Below are positions 1-7,148 of a stretch of 21,880 nt of DNA, piece by piece. Under the pieces are notes generated by a model that made no database searches, was not told the DNA's origin, and saw only the letters and a list, made by a program, of their open reading frames with translations. The DNA lies in contig JAUWJM010000012.1 of the NCBI GenBank assembly GCA_030607715.1, positions 1 to 21,880 on the forward strand. Direction: 5' to 3'. This DNA comes from Candidatus Aerophobota bacterium. GTDB lineage: Bacteria; Aerophobota; Aerophobia; Aerophobales; B3-G15. How positions within the stretch are numbered: position 1 is the stretch's first letter; the number at the start of each line of letters is the position of its first letter. The position numbers and the translations under genes are program-made.

Positions 1-227
1 AGGGGTGTTATGCTTTTTTTCACTTGACATCATACCACACGACTTTTTATCAGTGTTTATCTTTCCTTAAAGCTCCCCAGAAGAAACTTTGAATTTCTTT
101 AAAAAGCTTCTCTTACTTCGAGCTAATAGCCTGTCTCTTTCACCTCCTCCCGGTCTTATTTTTAGCTTTCCATTGGGGGCTTTGACGTTGAGTTCCTCAC
201 TACTAATTTAGTATCTAAGATAATTTT
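1..227. other. Intergenic edge, downstream of the LacI-type gene
   Basis: No convincing gene is visible. The minus strand carries a short open stretch around 80-200, but it has no credible start and no recognisable motif. A block at 130-171 with a perfect Shine-Dalgarno-like core resembles one at 8544-8584 and is listed separately. A gene further left, outside the window, could be read from here on the minus strand, but this cannot be judged. Confidence 0.4.
130..171 (-). repeat. Short duplicated motif with SD-like core (copy A)
   Basis: On the minus strand this block reads, in order, an AAGCT box, TAAGACC, AGGAGGTGA and ACAGG. The same four boxes occur in the same order and with nearly the same spacing at 8544-8584, also on the minus strand. 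AGGAGGTGA is complementary to the usual 16S rRNA 3' end, yet no ATG, GTG or TTG with a long frame follows at normal spacing. It could be a leader remnant, a shared 3' end of decayed genes, or chance. Confidence 0.35.
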
Positions 228-1196
228 TTACTGCAAAGTATTCTTTCCCTCAATTTCTCTCATCAAAAGTTTTGTAGCCTCCACCCCTATTTCGTAACTT
301 GGCGCATGTATAGTCGTCAAAGAAGGTGTAACTAAGGAAACCAGTGGAATGTCGTCAAAACCAATTAATGAAATATCCCTGGGCACATTTAATCCACTTT
401 TCTGAATCTCTTTTAATGCACCAATAGCCATCATATCCGTACTGGCAAAGATAGCAGTAGGGGGTTGTTTACAATTTAAAAAATATCTAGCAACTACTTC
501 CCCACTTTGGGGTGAGAGGTCTCCCTCCTGAACGAGCTTCTCGTCAACATCCAGTCCAAAGGTTTGTAAGGCTTTCTTGTATCCTTCCAACCTCTTAGAA
601 AATATTTTTACATTAAGAGGAGCAGCAATAAAACCTATTTTTCTGTGCTCCATCTCAAGGCAATATTTTGTTGCTTTAAATGCAGCTTGTTTATCGTCAA
701 TCATGACTACATTAGCAAAATAATCTTCGATCTCACGGTCCACTAAAACCATAGGGATTTCCTTATCATGCAAAATTCTTATCTGCTCATCTTCATCTCT
801 TTCACCTCTAATTCCAGAAAAAATCATTCCATCTACCCAAATATCTTCCAGTATTTGAATATAAGAGAATTCGGCTCGAATATTTTCCTCACTACCACAC
901 AGAATCATCATATATCCCTTTTCTGCAGCTACACTATAGACTCCTCTGATTAACTCGGCAAAAAAAGGATCAGTTATACTGGGCAATATCAGACCGATAG
1001 ACTTGGTTATTTTATTTTTCAAACTTCTTGCTATTTGACTCGGTCGATAATCCAACTTTTCAGCTGCCTCTTGTACTTGTTTTCTAACTAACTTTGAAAT
1101 TTTAGCACTATTGTTTAATACTTTAGAAACAGTTGCCTTGGATACTCCAGAAAGTTTAGCTACATCTTCAATGGTTGCTCTGGATTTTTTCTTCAT
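228..1196 (-). CDS. LacI/GalR-family transcriptional regulator
   Basis: A DNA-binding repressor of the LacI family, 322 residues, the usual length. Residues 8-29 form the classic N-terminal helix-turn-helix (TIEDVAKLSGVSKATVSKVL), followed by the hinge helix region (RPSQIARSLK) that inserts in the operator minor groove. The rest is a periplasmic-binding-protein-like sugar-sensing domain, with SIGLILPSITDPFF near residue 67 and ISLIGFDDIPL near residue 275. The start is an ATG behind a weak purine-rich site. A perfect palindrome lies 27-44 bases upstream of the start codon, which suggests autoregulation. It sits downstream of the sulfur/ABC cluster but is separated by 500 bases and probably has its own promoter. 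Its sugar ligand cannot be told from sequence. The same operator was not seen before the ABC genes, so its main targets may lie outside the window. Confidence 0.93.
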   Translation of the reverse strand: MKKKSRATIEDVAKLSGVSKATVSKVLNNSAKISKLVRKQVQEAAEKLDYRPSQIARSLKNKITKSIGLILPSITDPFFAELIRGVYSVAAEKGYMMILCGSEENIRAEFSYIQILEDIWVDGMIFSGIRGERDEDEQIRILHDKEIPMVLVDREIEDYFANVVMIDDKQAAFKATKYCLEMEHRKIGFIAAPLNVKIFSKRLEGYKKALQTFGLDVDEKLVQEGDLSPQSGEVVARYFLNCKQPPTAIFASTDMMAIGALKEIQKSGLNVPRDISLIGFDDIPLVSLVTPSLTTIHAPSYEIGVEATKLLMREIEGKNTLQ

Positions 1197-1222
1197 TTGA
1201 TTATTCTTTCTATAGTTTGTCT

Positions 1223-1240
1223 ACGGTTTCCAGAAACCGT
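1223..1240. promoter_or_regulatory. LacI-type palindromic operator
   Basis: ACGGTTTCCAGAAACCGT is a perfect inverted repeat: 8-base arms around a 2-base centre. It lies just upstream of the lacI-type gene start at 1196. A second, overlapping palindrome, GAAACCGTTTC, occupies 1232-1242. GAAAC/GTTTC half-sites are typical of LacI/CcpA-family operators. The placement between a TTGACA box and the start codon fits autorepression. Confidence 0.75.
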
Positions 1241-1253
1241 TTCCTCATCATTT

Positions 1254-1286
1254 TATATATGAAAACTATCACAATAAAATTGTCAA
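1254..1286 (-). promoter_or_regulatory. Possible promoter of the LacI-type gene
   Basis: On the minus strand TTGACA lies at 1286-1281, followed by an AT-rich stretch with TATATA at 1259-1254. The spacing is 21 bases, longer than ideal, so the -10 assignment is uncertain. The palindromic operator lies directly downstream. Confidence 0.35.
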
Positions 1287-1467
1287 GTGCCATATCAAAT
1301 CAGAAAAATTGAAAGTAAATCTTTATTTATCAAGTTTCCCTTTTTCGCTCTTTTAAAAATCCAAAATAGCGGCAAGGATAAATATGTGTATTGTAAGATT
1401 TGGTAGGAAGGTTAGTTTTAGTAGGTAGTAAATAGTATAGTGTTTCTTAGGCAGGGTTACAACGATT

Positions 1468-1590
1468 TGTCATTGCAAGCCTACTGAAAGCAGACGTGAG
1501 ATTGCGGAGCTTGTTCCAAGCAAAGCGAGGAATCTCGCTCCTCACAGTGACAAAAAGGTAGTGTCATTGCGAGCAATAGCAAAACAATCT
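1468..1590. repeat. Dispersed intergenic repeat (TGTCATTGC type), 1.5 copies
   Basis: TGTCATTG at 1468-1475 pairs with CAGTGACA at 1545-1552 and encloses inner complementary pieces (GAGATT and AATCTC). This is the layout of the TCATTGCGAGG...AATCTC-type dispersed elements seen in many environmental bacterial genomes. A second, truncated copy starts again with TGTCATTGCGAGC at 1562 and runs to an AACAATCT at 1590. The element lies in the 500-base gap 1197-1696 between the LacI-type gene and sat. Nothing else is evident in that gap apart from the operator and promoter listed. Confidence 0.6.
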
Positions 1591-1696
1591 AATTTCTCAT
1601 ATTTTCTCTCATGAAATTTTTGGCATTGCACATTTTCACTTCTACGCATCTACTCATTATCGCATCTACTTCTTTTATCTTTTCAATGGTTAACCT

Positions 1697-2956
1697 TTAT
1701 AATACTGGAAGTTCAAATACAGGCTGTCTCTTAGACAGATATTCCTCTGTGCAAAAGGGGGAGCCAAAGCCATACTTATCAGCACATTCCATTACCATAT
1801 CAAATACCTCTGGTCGAAAGATAAGTTTGGTAGGTTTTACTTTATCCTGCACCATACTCCTGATCATAGTGCCACTAAATTTCTGCCTTTCCTTGCTATG
1901 CCCACATAACCCAGAATAAGTTACCTCTCCACATACTGGACAATACCACCACTCTAAGACACGCACTGGTTTGATATTTAAGCTATCCCTGGGAATCTGG
2001 TCAAATATCCTGTGGGCATCATACGGATCATAGTAACTACCTACCCCAGCATGGTCTCTACGAAACATATGGTGAGTGCAGCCTAAGTTCTCCCTTAAAA
2101 TAGCATGGAAGATAGCTTCTTTCGGTCCGGCATATCTCATATCCCATAAGGCAATAGAAACCATATGGATATCATCTCTAAAATATCTGGCTTCATGTAA
2201 CCTTTGCTGACACAGAGCAATGGCCTCATCTATATAATCCCCTATTCGTTTTGGACCAATTATACAGCTTACCAATATGCCTGTTTGAAGCTTTTCCACT
2301 GGCAATTCCCCATTAGCAGAAAACCAAGCTCCTTTCATTAACCATTCATGACCACTGTGAGGCACCTTTCTTGTTTGATGAGCTATTATTCTTTCCCAAC
2401 CTTTCTCAGAAAATTTTTTCCGTAATTGTCGGGGTGTATACCAGAATTTATCAAATGGTGGATTAAACTTAGGAATATTTACTAATGTGACTTTTCCGCC
2501 AATGAATGTATCTTTTAACTCATTAAGCATTCTCACACCAGGATGATTTGTATCAGTTGTGCCTAACACAGCTTTTGCCATTTTTAATTTGTCATAATTA
2601 AAAATTTCCTCTACTTTTAATGTGGCTAAAATTTTGTCATGATAAGTGAGAAGGATAGTATCTCCTTCCTTGATTTTCTTTTTCCCTATTTCCTCACTGG
2701 CGATATCAAATACAATTGGAATAGACCAGAGTGTGCCATTTGCTAAGGTCATTTTTTCACATACTGCCTCTACATCTACCCTATTCATAAAGCCTTCTAA
2801 TGGCGTAAAAAAACCATAGGCGATATCAATGCACTCTCTGGCAATTCGTCCGGTAATGGCTACCTTTTTTAATCCTTCAATGCGCTTTTTCACCTCTAAT
2901 GGCGAAGATATCACTCTTTCCACAATCTCTTTATTACCATGTCCTATATATAACAT
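1697..2956 (-). CDS. sat: ATP sulfurylase (sulfate adenylyltransferase)
   Basis: Catalyses sulfate + ATP to adenosine 5'-phosphosulfate (APS) and pyrophosphate, or the reverse, in the cytoplasm. It has 419 residues, the length of the stand-alone homo-oligomeric Sat with no APS kinase domain. The HxxH active-site segment is at 194-203 (QTRKVPHSGH; His200, His203), and the second nucleotide-binding segment is RDHAGVG at 300-306. MRYAGPKEAIFHAI at about 273-286 is also diagnostic. C339, C342, C351 and H353 form a likely structural zinc site. The usual QxRNPxHxxH is altered to QTRKVPH, a mild divergence. The start is an ATG with GGGGTGG upstream. It is the last gene of the sulfur/ABC cluster, 104 bases after the CysD-like gene, so the cluster probably makes or consumes APS. 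Confidence 0.95.
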   Translation of the reverse strand: MLYIGHGNKEIVERVISSPLEVKKRIEGLKKVAITGRIARECIDIAYGFFTPLEGFMNRVDVEAVCEKMTLANGTLWSIPIVFDIASEEIGKKKIKEGDTILLTYHDKILATLKVEEIFNYDKLKMAKAVLGTTDTNHPGVRMLNELKDTFIGGKVTLVNIPKFNPPFDKFWYTPRQLRKKFSEKGWERIIAHQTRKVPHSGHEWLMKGAWFSANGELPVEKLQTGILVSCIIGPKRIGDYIDEAIALCQQRLHEARYFRDDIHMVSIALWDMRYAGPKEAIFHAILRENLGCTHHMFRRDHAGVGSYYDPYDAHRIFDQIPRDSLNIKPVRVLEWWYCPVCGEVTYSGLCGHSKERQKFSGTMIRSMVQDKVKPTKLIFRPEVFDMVMECADKYGFGSPFCTEEYLSKRQPVFELPVL

Positions 2957-3060
2957 TTTTATTCCACCCCTTCTACTCTCTCTTTAACTTCCCTTCTTCA
3001 ATTCTTCTATAGTTATAGGCAAAATGAATTTACCAAAAACTTATAAGCTACTATCAATAT

Positions 3061-3888
3061 TTACATATATCCTAACTTCCGTAATCTATCCATTGATTTT
3101 TCCTTATCCTGTCTTCTGCCAGCTCTCTCAGGTGTATTCTCAATATCCTGTTCCCAGGCAGGTAGGCCAACTATCCCTGGATTACTGGTAGTTCTTGCCC
3201 CTAAGGAACGGTAGCCTATCTCGTAAAGTGGACAGTAAGGGATATTGTGCAACTTAGTGTTATTCCATATATCCCTTTCTGTAAAATGTAAAATAGGAGA
3301 AATCCTTGTATGTTCGGGCATTAAAGGTCCACCCTCTTTTTTTATGAAATACTCATCACTCTTTCTTGCTGACTGCTCATCTCTTCTAAGAGCCATAAAC
3401 AAAGCTTTTGTATTGTTTTCCTCAATAAATTGGTTGAGCACAACTGTTTTCATCAGATGATTACCTGCATAAGACTCTGCTTCAAATGTGAATGAATCTT
3501 CTTTAAACCCAATCCTTTTAAGCTCAGCCTGATTGCGCTTATTTAAATCCTTCACCTTAACAGTATTACCTAAATGACTTTGGCAACATTTAAGTACATC
3601 AAAATTACAAAGCCACTTAAGATCTATATTCCATTTCTTTGAGATTTTTATCAGGAAATCTGTAATTTCAGGGAAGGCATCACCTTCATCAATTGTTATA
3701 ACCTGTGGAAGGTCAATGTTATCCTCTAAACAAACCTGTCGAATAATCCAGAGATCTGTAGTACTGTCTTTTCCACCTGTCCAGGTGATAGTTATCTCCG
3801 AGGGTTTAAATTTTTCAAATGTCTCACGTACTACCTCCCTTGATTTCTCAACTAATTCTGCGTATCTTTTTTCTACCTCTTCGGTCAT
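3061..3888 (-). CDS. CysD/PAPS-reductase-family PP-loop protein (orphan)
   Basis: A 275-residue N-type ATP pyrophosphatase-fold protein of the PAPS reductase/CysD superfamily. The PP-loop is TGGKDS at 37-42, and ALRRDEQSARKS near 165 matches the CysD basic signature. The C-terminal end, with ERAGRRQDKEKSM near 255, resembles the CysD end (ERxGRxxDxxxxxSM). PLYEIGYRSLGARTTS near 220 resembles both CysH and CysD, but the iron-sulfur cysteines of APS reductases (CxxC) and the catalytic ECGLHEG motif of CysH are absent. No CysN GTPase partner is in the window, and a Sat of the unrelated homo-oligomeric type lies next door, so ordinary CysDN ATP sulfurylase activity would be redundant. Its substrate is therefore unknown; adenylyl or sulfonucleotide chemistry is inferred. 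The ATG start is preceded by AAGGAG. It ends in DRLRKLGYM, like other tails in this cluster. Confidence 0.8.
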   Translation of the reverse strand: MTEEVEKRYAELVEKSREVVRETFEKFKPSEITITWTGGKDSTTDLWIIRQVCLEDNIDLPQVITIDEGDAFPEITDFLIKISKKWNIDLKWLCNFDVLKCCQSHLGNTVKVKDLNKRNQAELKRIGFKEDSFTFEAESYAGNHLMKTVVLNQFIEENNTKALFMALRRDEQSARKSDEYFIKKEGGPLMPEHTRISPILHFTERDIWNNTKLHNIPYCPLYEIGYRSLGARTTSNPGIVGLPAWEQDIENTPERAGRRQDKEKSMDRLRKLGYM

Positions 3889-3933
3889 CTTTAATTCTCC
3901 TTGTTTTAATTTGACTTTATTCTTTTTTATTCT

Positions 3934-5139
3934 TTAACCTAATCTTTTCACTCTTGAGTTTAATTTTTCTTTCATATCATCTGTTATAGATGATGTATCA
4001 ATTATATTATTTACCTCTTTTGGGTCTTTTTTGAGATTATACATCTCCCAAATATTACCACTCTCTTGATATATTATTTTAAGATCGCTCTCTCTATAAA
4101 AATACACTGGCTTATCTGTATCTTTTTCTCTTTGACCTATTTTGCCAATAGCTGTACCAAAACATCCCTTTTTGGGATAACTCTCAAGAGGAAGAAGGGA
4201 GTAACCTTTAAAGTTCTTTACCAGTTCAATGCCAAATAAATGAACTATGGTGGGAGGTATATCAATATTGCTAATCAAAGTATTACAAACCTCACCCTTA
4301 TCTTTATCATAATCATAAATAAGAAAAGGTATATCTATAAGTTCAGAATACATTTTACCATCGTGAGAGAGGCCATTATGTTCACCAAATTCATCACCAT
4401 GGTCTGAGGTTATAATAATTATAGAATCTTGCAAAAGGTTAAGTTTTTCCAATATATCAAAAAACTTTTTAACATAATCATCAGTTTCCCGAACATGGGT
4501 ATCATAGAGTTTTTTTAAAAGCCCTACTGTCCTCTCATCCGAGACATCTCTTTTTAAGACTACATTTTTAAATAAATTAAACATCTCATCCTGGCTAAGA
4601 TTAATAGATGAATCTACCATATCAATGTATTTTCTCTCAGGAACATAAGGTTCATGAACATCCATATAATGAAGCCATAGAAAAAATGGTTTGTATTCTT
4701 TTCCTTTGGTATAGAACGATAACCATTCGCTCGCTTTTTTGTTAATTTCATCACCATTTATATAGGGAACCTCTGGTGTAACATCGGCATCCATAGAATC
4801 ATAAAAGACATCCCAACCTCTGTTCCATCCAAAAAAATCACACAGATATGGATTTGAATGAAACCCGGCTGTTGTAATTCCTGATTTTTTAAGTATCTCA
4901 GAAATCAAAGTCCTTTTTGGTGAAAGATTTTTCCCTCTTCCATATTCAAGATAATAAGAAGATGTAAGTATCCCTGGAAATGATGCTTGTGTATATGGCC
5001 CAATAGATTGTGCCTTTGTAAATCTAATGCATTTATCTTGCAAAGAATCAACAAATGGAGTTAATTTATCTTTATTACCATAACATCCCAAGGTATCTTT
5101 TCTTAATGCATCTATTGTCAACAAAATAACATTTTTCAT
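3934..5139 (-). CDS. Sulfatase-superfamily hydrolase/transferase, Thr at nucleophile position
   Basis: A member of the alkaline phosphatase/sulfatase superfamily, 401 residues, no signal peptide, so probably cytoplasmic. Metal-site elements are visible: ILLTIDALRKDTLGCYG at residues 5-21, HYMDVHEPYVP near 160, and TSDHGDEFGEHNGLSHDG near 243. The usual sulfatase C/S-x-P-x-R formylglycine motif is missing. Aligning SFPGILTS (53-60) with the usual RASLLTG places Thr50 at the nucleophile position, as in phospho-transferring members of the superfamily and many archaeal/bacterial sulfatase-like hydrolases. So a true sulfate ester hydrolase is not assured; a phosphodiesterase or transferase is possible. 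The start is an ATG with AAGGAG. It lies between the ABC permeases and the CysD-like gene. It ends in SRVKRLG, a shortened form of the tail found on its neighbours. Confidence 0.85.
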   Translation of the reverse strand: MKNVILLTIDALRKDTLGCYGNKDKLTPFVDSLQDKCIRFTKAQSIGPYTQASFPGILTSSYYLEYGRGKNLSPKRTLISEILKKSGITTAGFHSNPYLCDFFGWNRGWDVFYDSMDADVTPEVPYINGDEINKKASEWLSFYTKGKEYKPFFLWLHYMDVHEPYVPERKYIDMVDSSINLSQDEMFNLFKNVVLKRDVSDERTVGLLKKLYDTHVRETDDYVKKFFDILEKLNLLQDSIIIITSDHGDEFGEHNGLSHDGKMYSELIDIPFLIYDYDKDKGEVCNTLISNIDIPPTIVHLFGIELVKNFKGYSLLPLESYPKKGCFGTAIGKIGQREKDTDKPVYFYRESDLKIIYQESGNIWEMYNLKKDPKEVNNIIDTSSITDDMKEKLNSRVKRLG

Positions 5140-5227
5140 CTAATGCTCCTTATCTTTGTACAAACAAATAAATTTAATTAACTCAAAAAAATACCTTTTT
5201 CTCAACTAATAATACTCCATTTTCATA

Positions 5228-6082
5228 TCACATTTTTAATGCTCCAGCAGTCATTCCTTTTTGAAAATATCGCTGTAAGAAAGTATAAATAATTATCAGT
5301 GGAATTGAAGCAACTACTGTAATGGCCATTAACTCGTTCCATATGGTATTATATTGACCAATTTTACTACCTATTAAAACAGTAAGCATTCGTGTTCTTC
5401 CTGACGAAGTTAAGACAACTGCCATAAGATACTCATTCCAGGCATAAATAAAGGCAAATATACCTGTCGCTATTAAGCCTGGAATAGAAAGAGGAATTAC
5501 TACTCTTAAAAAAGCAGTAAAATGCGAGCATCCATCTATTAGTGCAGCTTCATCTAATTCTCGAGGAATAGTGTTAAAAAATCCTATCATAGTGAGAGAA
5601 CAAAAAGGTAACGTAAAAGATGTATATGCAATGATAAGTCCTAATTGAGAGTCATAAAGTTTCACCTTGGTTAATACAATAAAAAAAGGCAATGCCAATA
5701 ATATGATTGGAAGCATTTGAGTCATCAGTATATACTGTTGTAATATTTTTTTACCAAAAAAGTTATATCTAGTAAAACCATACGCAGCTAAGATACTCAT
5801 TGTCAAAGATAGTAATGTGGTTATAGAACAAACAAAAAAGGCATTAGACATTGATCTTAAAAAACTTTTGTCAGAAAAAATAGATAGATATGCTTCCAAA
5901 GTTATTTTTTTTGCTATTATTCGGGGTGGAAAAGTAAATACCTCTATATTTTGGCGTAGAGAACAAAGAACCACCCAGATAATTGGGGAAAAAATTATAA
6001 TTATAAAAAATATTGCCAGAATTAACCAAATCGTATTTAAAATAGCAGTTTTTTTGTGACCAAGACTATTTTTTACTCTCAT
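5228..6082 (-). CDS. ABC sugar transporter permease, MalG/UgpE type (CUT1)
   Basis: An inner-membrane subunit of a carbohydrate ABC importer, 284 residues with about six membrane segments. The first is TIWLILAIFFIIIIFSPIIW near residue 17. The cytoplasmic coupling (EAA) loop, EAALIDGCSHFTAFLRVVIP, is near residue 180, followed by the usual PLSIPGLIA...AWNEYL. It follows the other permease by 5 bases. An RBS (AAAGGGAAG) sits at the end of the upstream gene, so the two are co-translated. The C-terminal end, KGMTAGALKM, matches the MalG-class consensus (xGLTxGAVKG). No ATPase gene follows; CUT1 systems often share a distant MsmK/UgpC ATPase. Confidence 0.93.
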   Translation of the reverse strand: MRVKNSLGHKKTAILNTIWLILAIFFIIIIFSPIIWVVLCSLRQNIEVFTFPPRIIAKKITLEAYLSIFSDKSFLRSMSNAFFVCSITTLLSLTMSILAAYGFTRYNFFGKKILQQYILMTQMLPIILLALPFFIVLTKVKLYDSQLGLIIAYTSFTLPFCSLTMIGFFNTIPRELDEAALIDGCSHFTAFLRVVIPLSIPGLIATGIFAFIYAWNEYLMAVVLTSSGRTRMLTVLIGSKIGQYNTIWNELMAITVVASIPLIIIYTFLQRYFQKGMTAGALKM

Positions 6083-6087
6083 TGTAC

Positions 6088-6972
6088 TTATATCTTCCCT
6101 TTGCTATATATTTCTACATAAACTAAGGCTGCTATACTTGAGATAAGAAAAATGACAATACCCTGAGCAGAGGCAAGTCCGAATTTGAATCTTTCAAAAG
6201 CTGTAAAATAAACATATAATGATAAAGTCTGAGTACTTTTTAAAGGCCCTCCAGCAGTCGTAAGGAAAAAGATATCAAATTGTCTAATACTCCATATAAT
6301 ATCAAGAACTGTTAAAGTGAGAACTGTAGGTAAAATATGTGGAAAAGTAATATAATAAAATTTCTGCAAGTAAGAAGCACCATCAATAGCTGCTGATTCA
6401 TAGAGTTTAGCAGGAACTGTAGTTAGAGCTGCATAGATAAACATCATGAAAAAAGGGAAGGCCTTCCAGACAGTGATAAAAATAATCCATCCCATAGCAA
6501 AACGTTTTTCACCAAACCATGGGATCTGTTTTGTTAAAAAACCAAAATTCATTGCAAGACCATTTAGTACTCCTGCCGGGTTTAAAATTAAAAGCCATAC
6601 GGAAGCTGCTACTGCCCAGGATAAAAGCCATGGAGTAATAAAAATGCTTCTTAGGATTTTAGCAAATCCGGATAAGGGTCCTTTTTTATCAAGAAAAGTA
6701 GCAATGAACAACGAAAAGCTTATGTGAAAAAATACAGTGAAAAATACATAAACACCTGTATTGTAAAGAGATTTCCAAAACTCGGGGTCTTTAAAAATAT
6801 TTTTATAATTTTCAAGAAACACAAAAGATATCGCTTTTTCAGGTAAATAATTTCTAAAGAATCCCATAATAATTACATATAGAATTGGTAAAAAGGTAGT
6901 AGCTATTATGAAAATAAACATAGGCATAATAAATAAGATACCCCTCTTTTTAAAACTATTTGCAAAAGTCAA
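6088..6972 (-). CDS. ABC sugar transporter permease, MalF/UgpA type (CUT1)
   Basis: The partner permease, 294 residues with about six membrane segments, the first at residues 13-36 (LFIMPMFIFIIATTFLPILY). The EAA loop is YESAAIDGASYLQKFYYITFP near residue 190. The start is read as TTG, supported by an AGGGGGGGAAG ribosome site immediately before it; there is no upstream ATG in frame at suitable spacing. It forms the channel with the MalG-type protein encoded 5 bases downstream. It is separated from the binding-protein gene by 176 bases that contain a strong hairpin, an arrangement that usually lowers permease expression relative to the binding protein. Confidence 0.93.
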   Translation of the reverse strand: MTFANSFKKRGILFIMPMFIFIIATTFLPILYVIIMGFFRNYLPEKAISFVFLENYKNIFKDPEFWKSLYNTGVYVFFTVFFHISFSLFIATFLDKKGPLSGFAKILRSIFITPWLLSWAVAASVWLLILNPAGVLNGLAMNFGFLTKQIPWFGEKRFAMGWIIFITVWKAFPFFMMFIYAALTTVPAKLYESAAIDGASYLQKFYYITFPHILPTVLTLTVLDIIWSIRQFDIFFLTTAGGPLKSTQTLSLYVYFTAFERFKFGLASAQGIVIFLISSIAALVYVEIYSKGKI

Positions 6973-7096
6973 TTCTTCCCCCCCTATTATTTAACCTGAA
7001 AAATCAAGGTTGAACATCTGTTACGGATAACTGCATAATTATAAATAGAAAAAAATCATTTTATCAATTTGGATCAAATTTCTGTGAAAGTATGGC

Positions 7097-7137
7097 ATGC
7101 TAAAGACTTCCTGAATTTTATAGGAAGTCTTTAGCAT
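7097..7137 (-). promoter_or_regulatory. 16-bp perfect hairpin between binding protein and permeases
   Basis: ATGCTAAAGACTTCCT at 7097-7112 is exactly complementary to 7122-7137, with a 9-base loop. It begins 12 bases after the binding-protein stop. On the minus strand no T-run follows, so it is not a standard intrinsic terminator. By analogy with malE-malF intergenic hairpins it probably stabilises the upstream mRNA and partly separates expression of the abundant binding protein from the permeases. That role is inferred. Confidence 0.7.
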
Positions 7138-7148
7138 AATTTAATTAA

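Noticed and set aside
768..953. Plus-strand open frame within the LacI-type gene
   Set aside because: Lies wholly inside a well-supported gene on the other strand and has no family motif.
1611..1919. Plus-strand open frame overlapping the end of sat
   Set aside because: Antisense to conserved Sat residues; hydrophobic only by reverse-complement bias.
7097..7137. Intrinsic terminator ending the binding-protein transcript
   Set aside because: Perfect stem, but no T-run on the coding strand after it and it is AT-rich, so termination is not supported.
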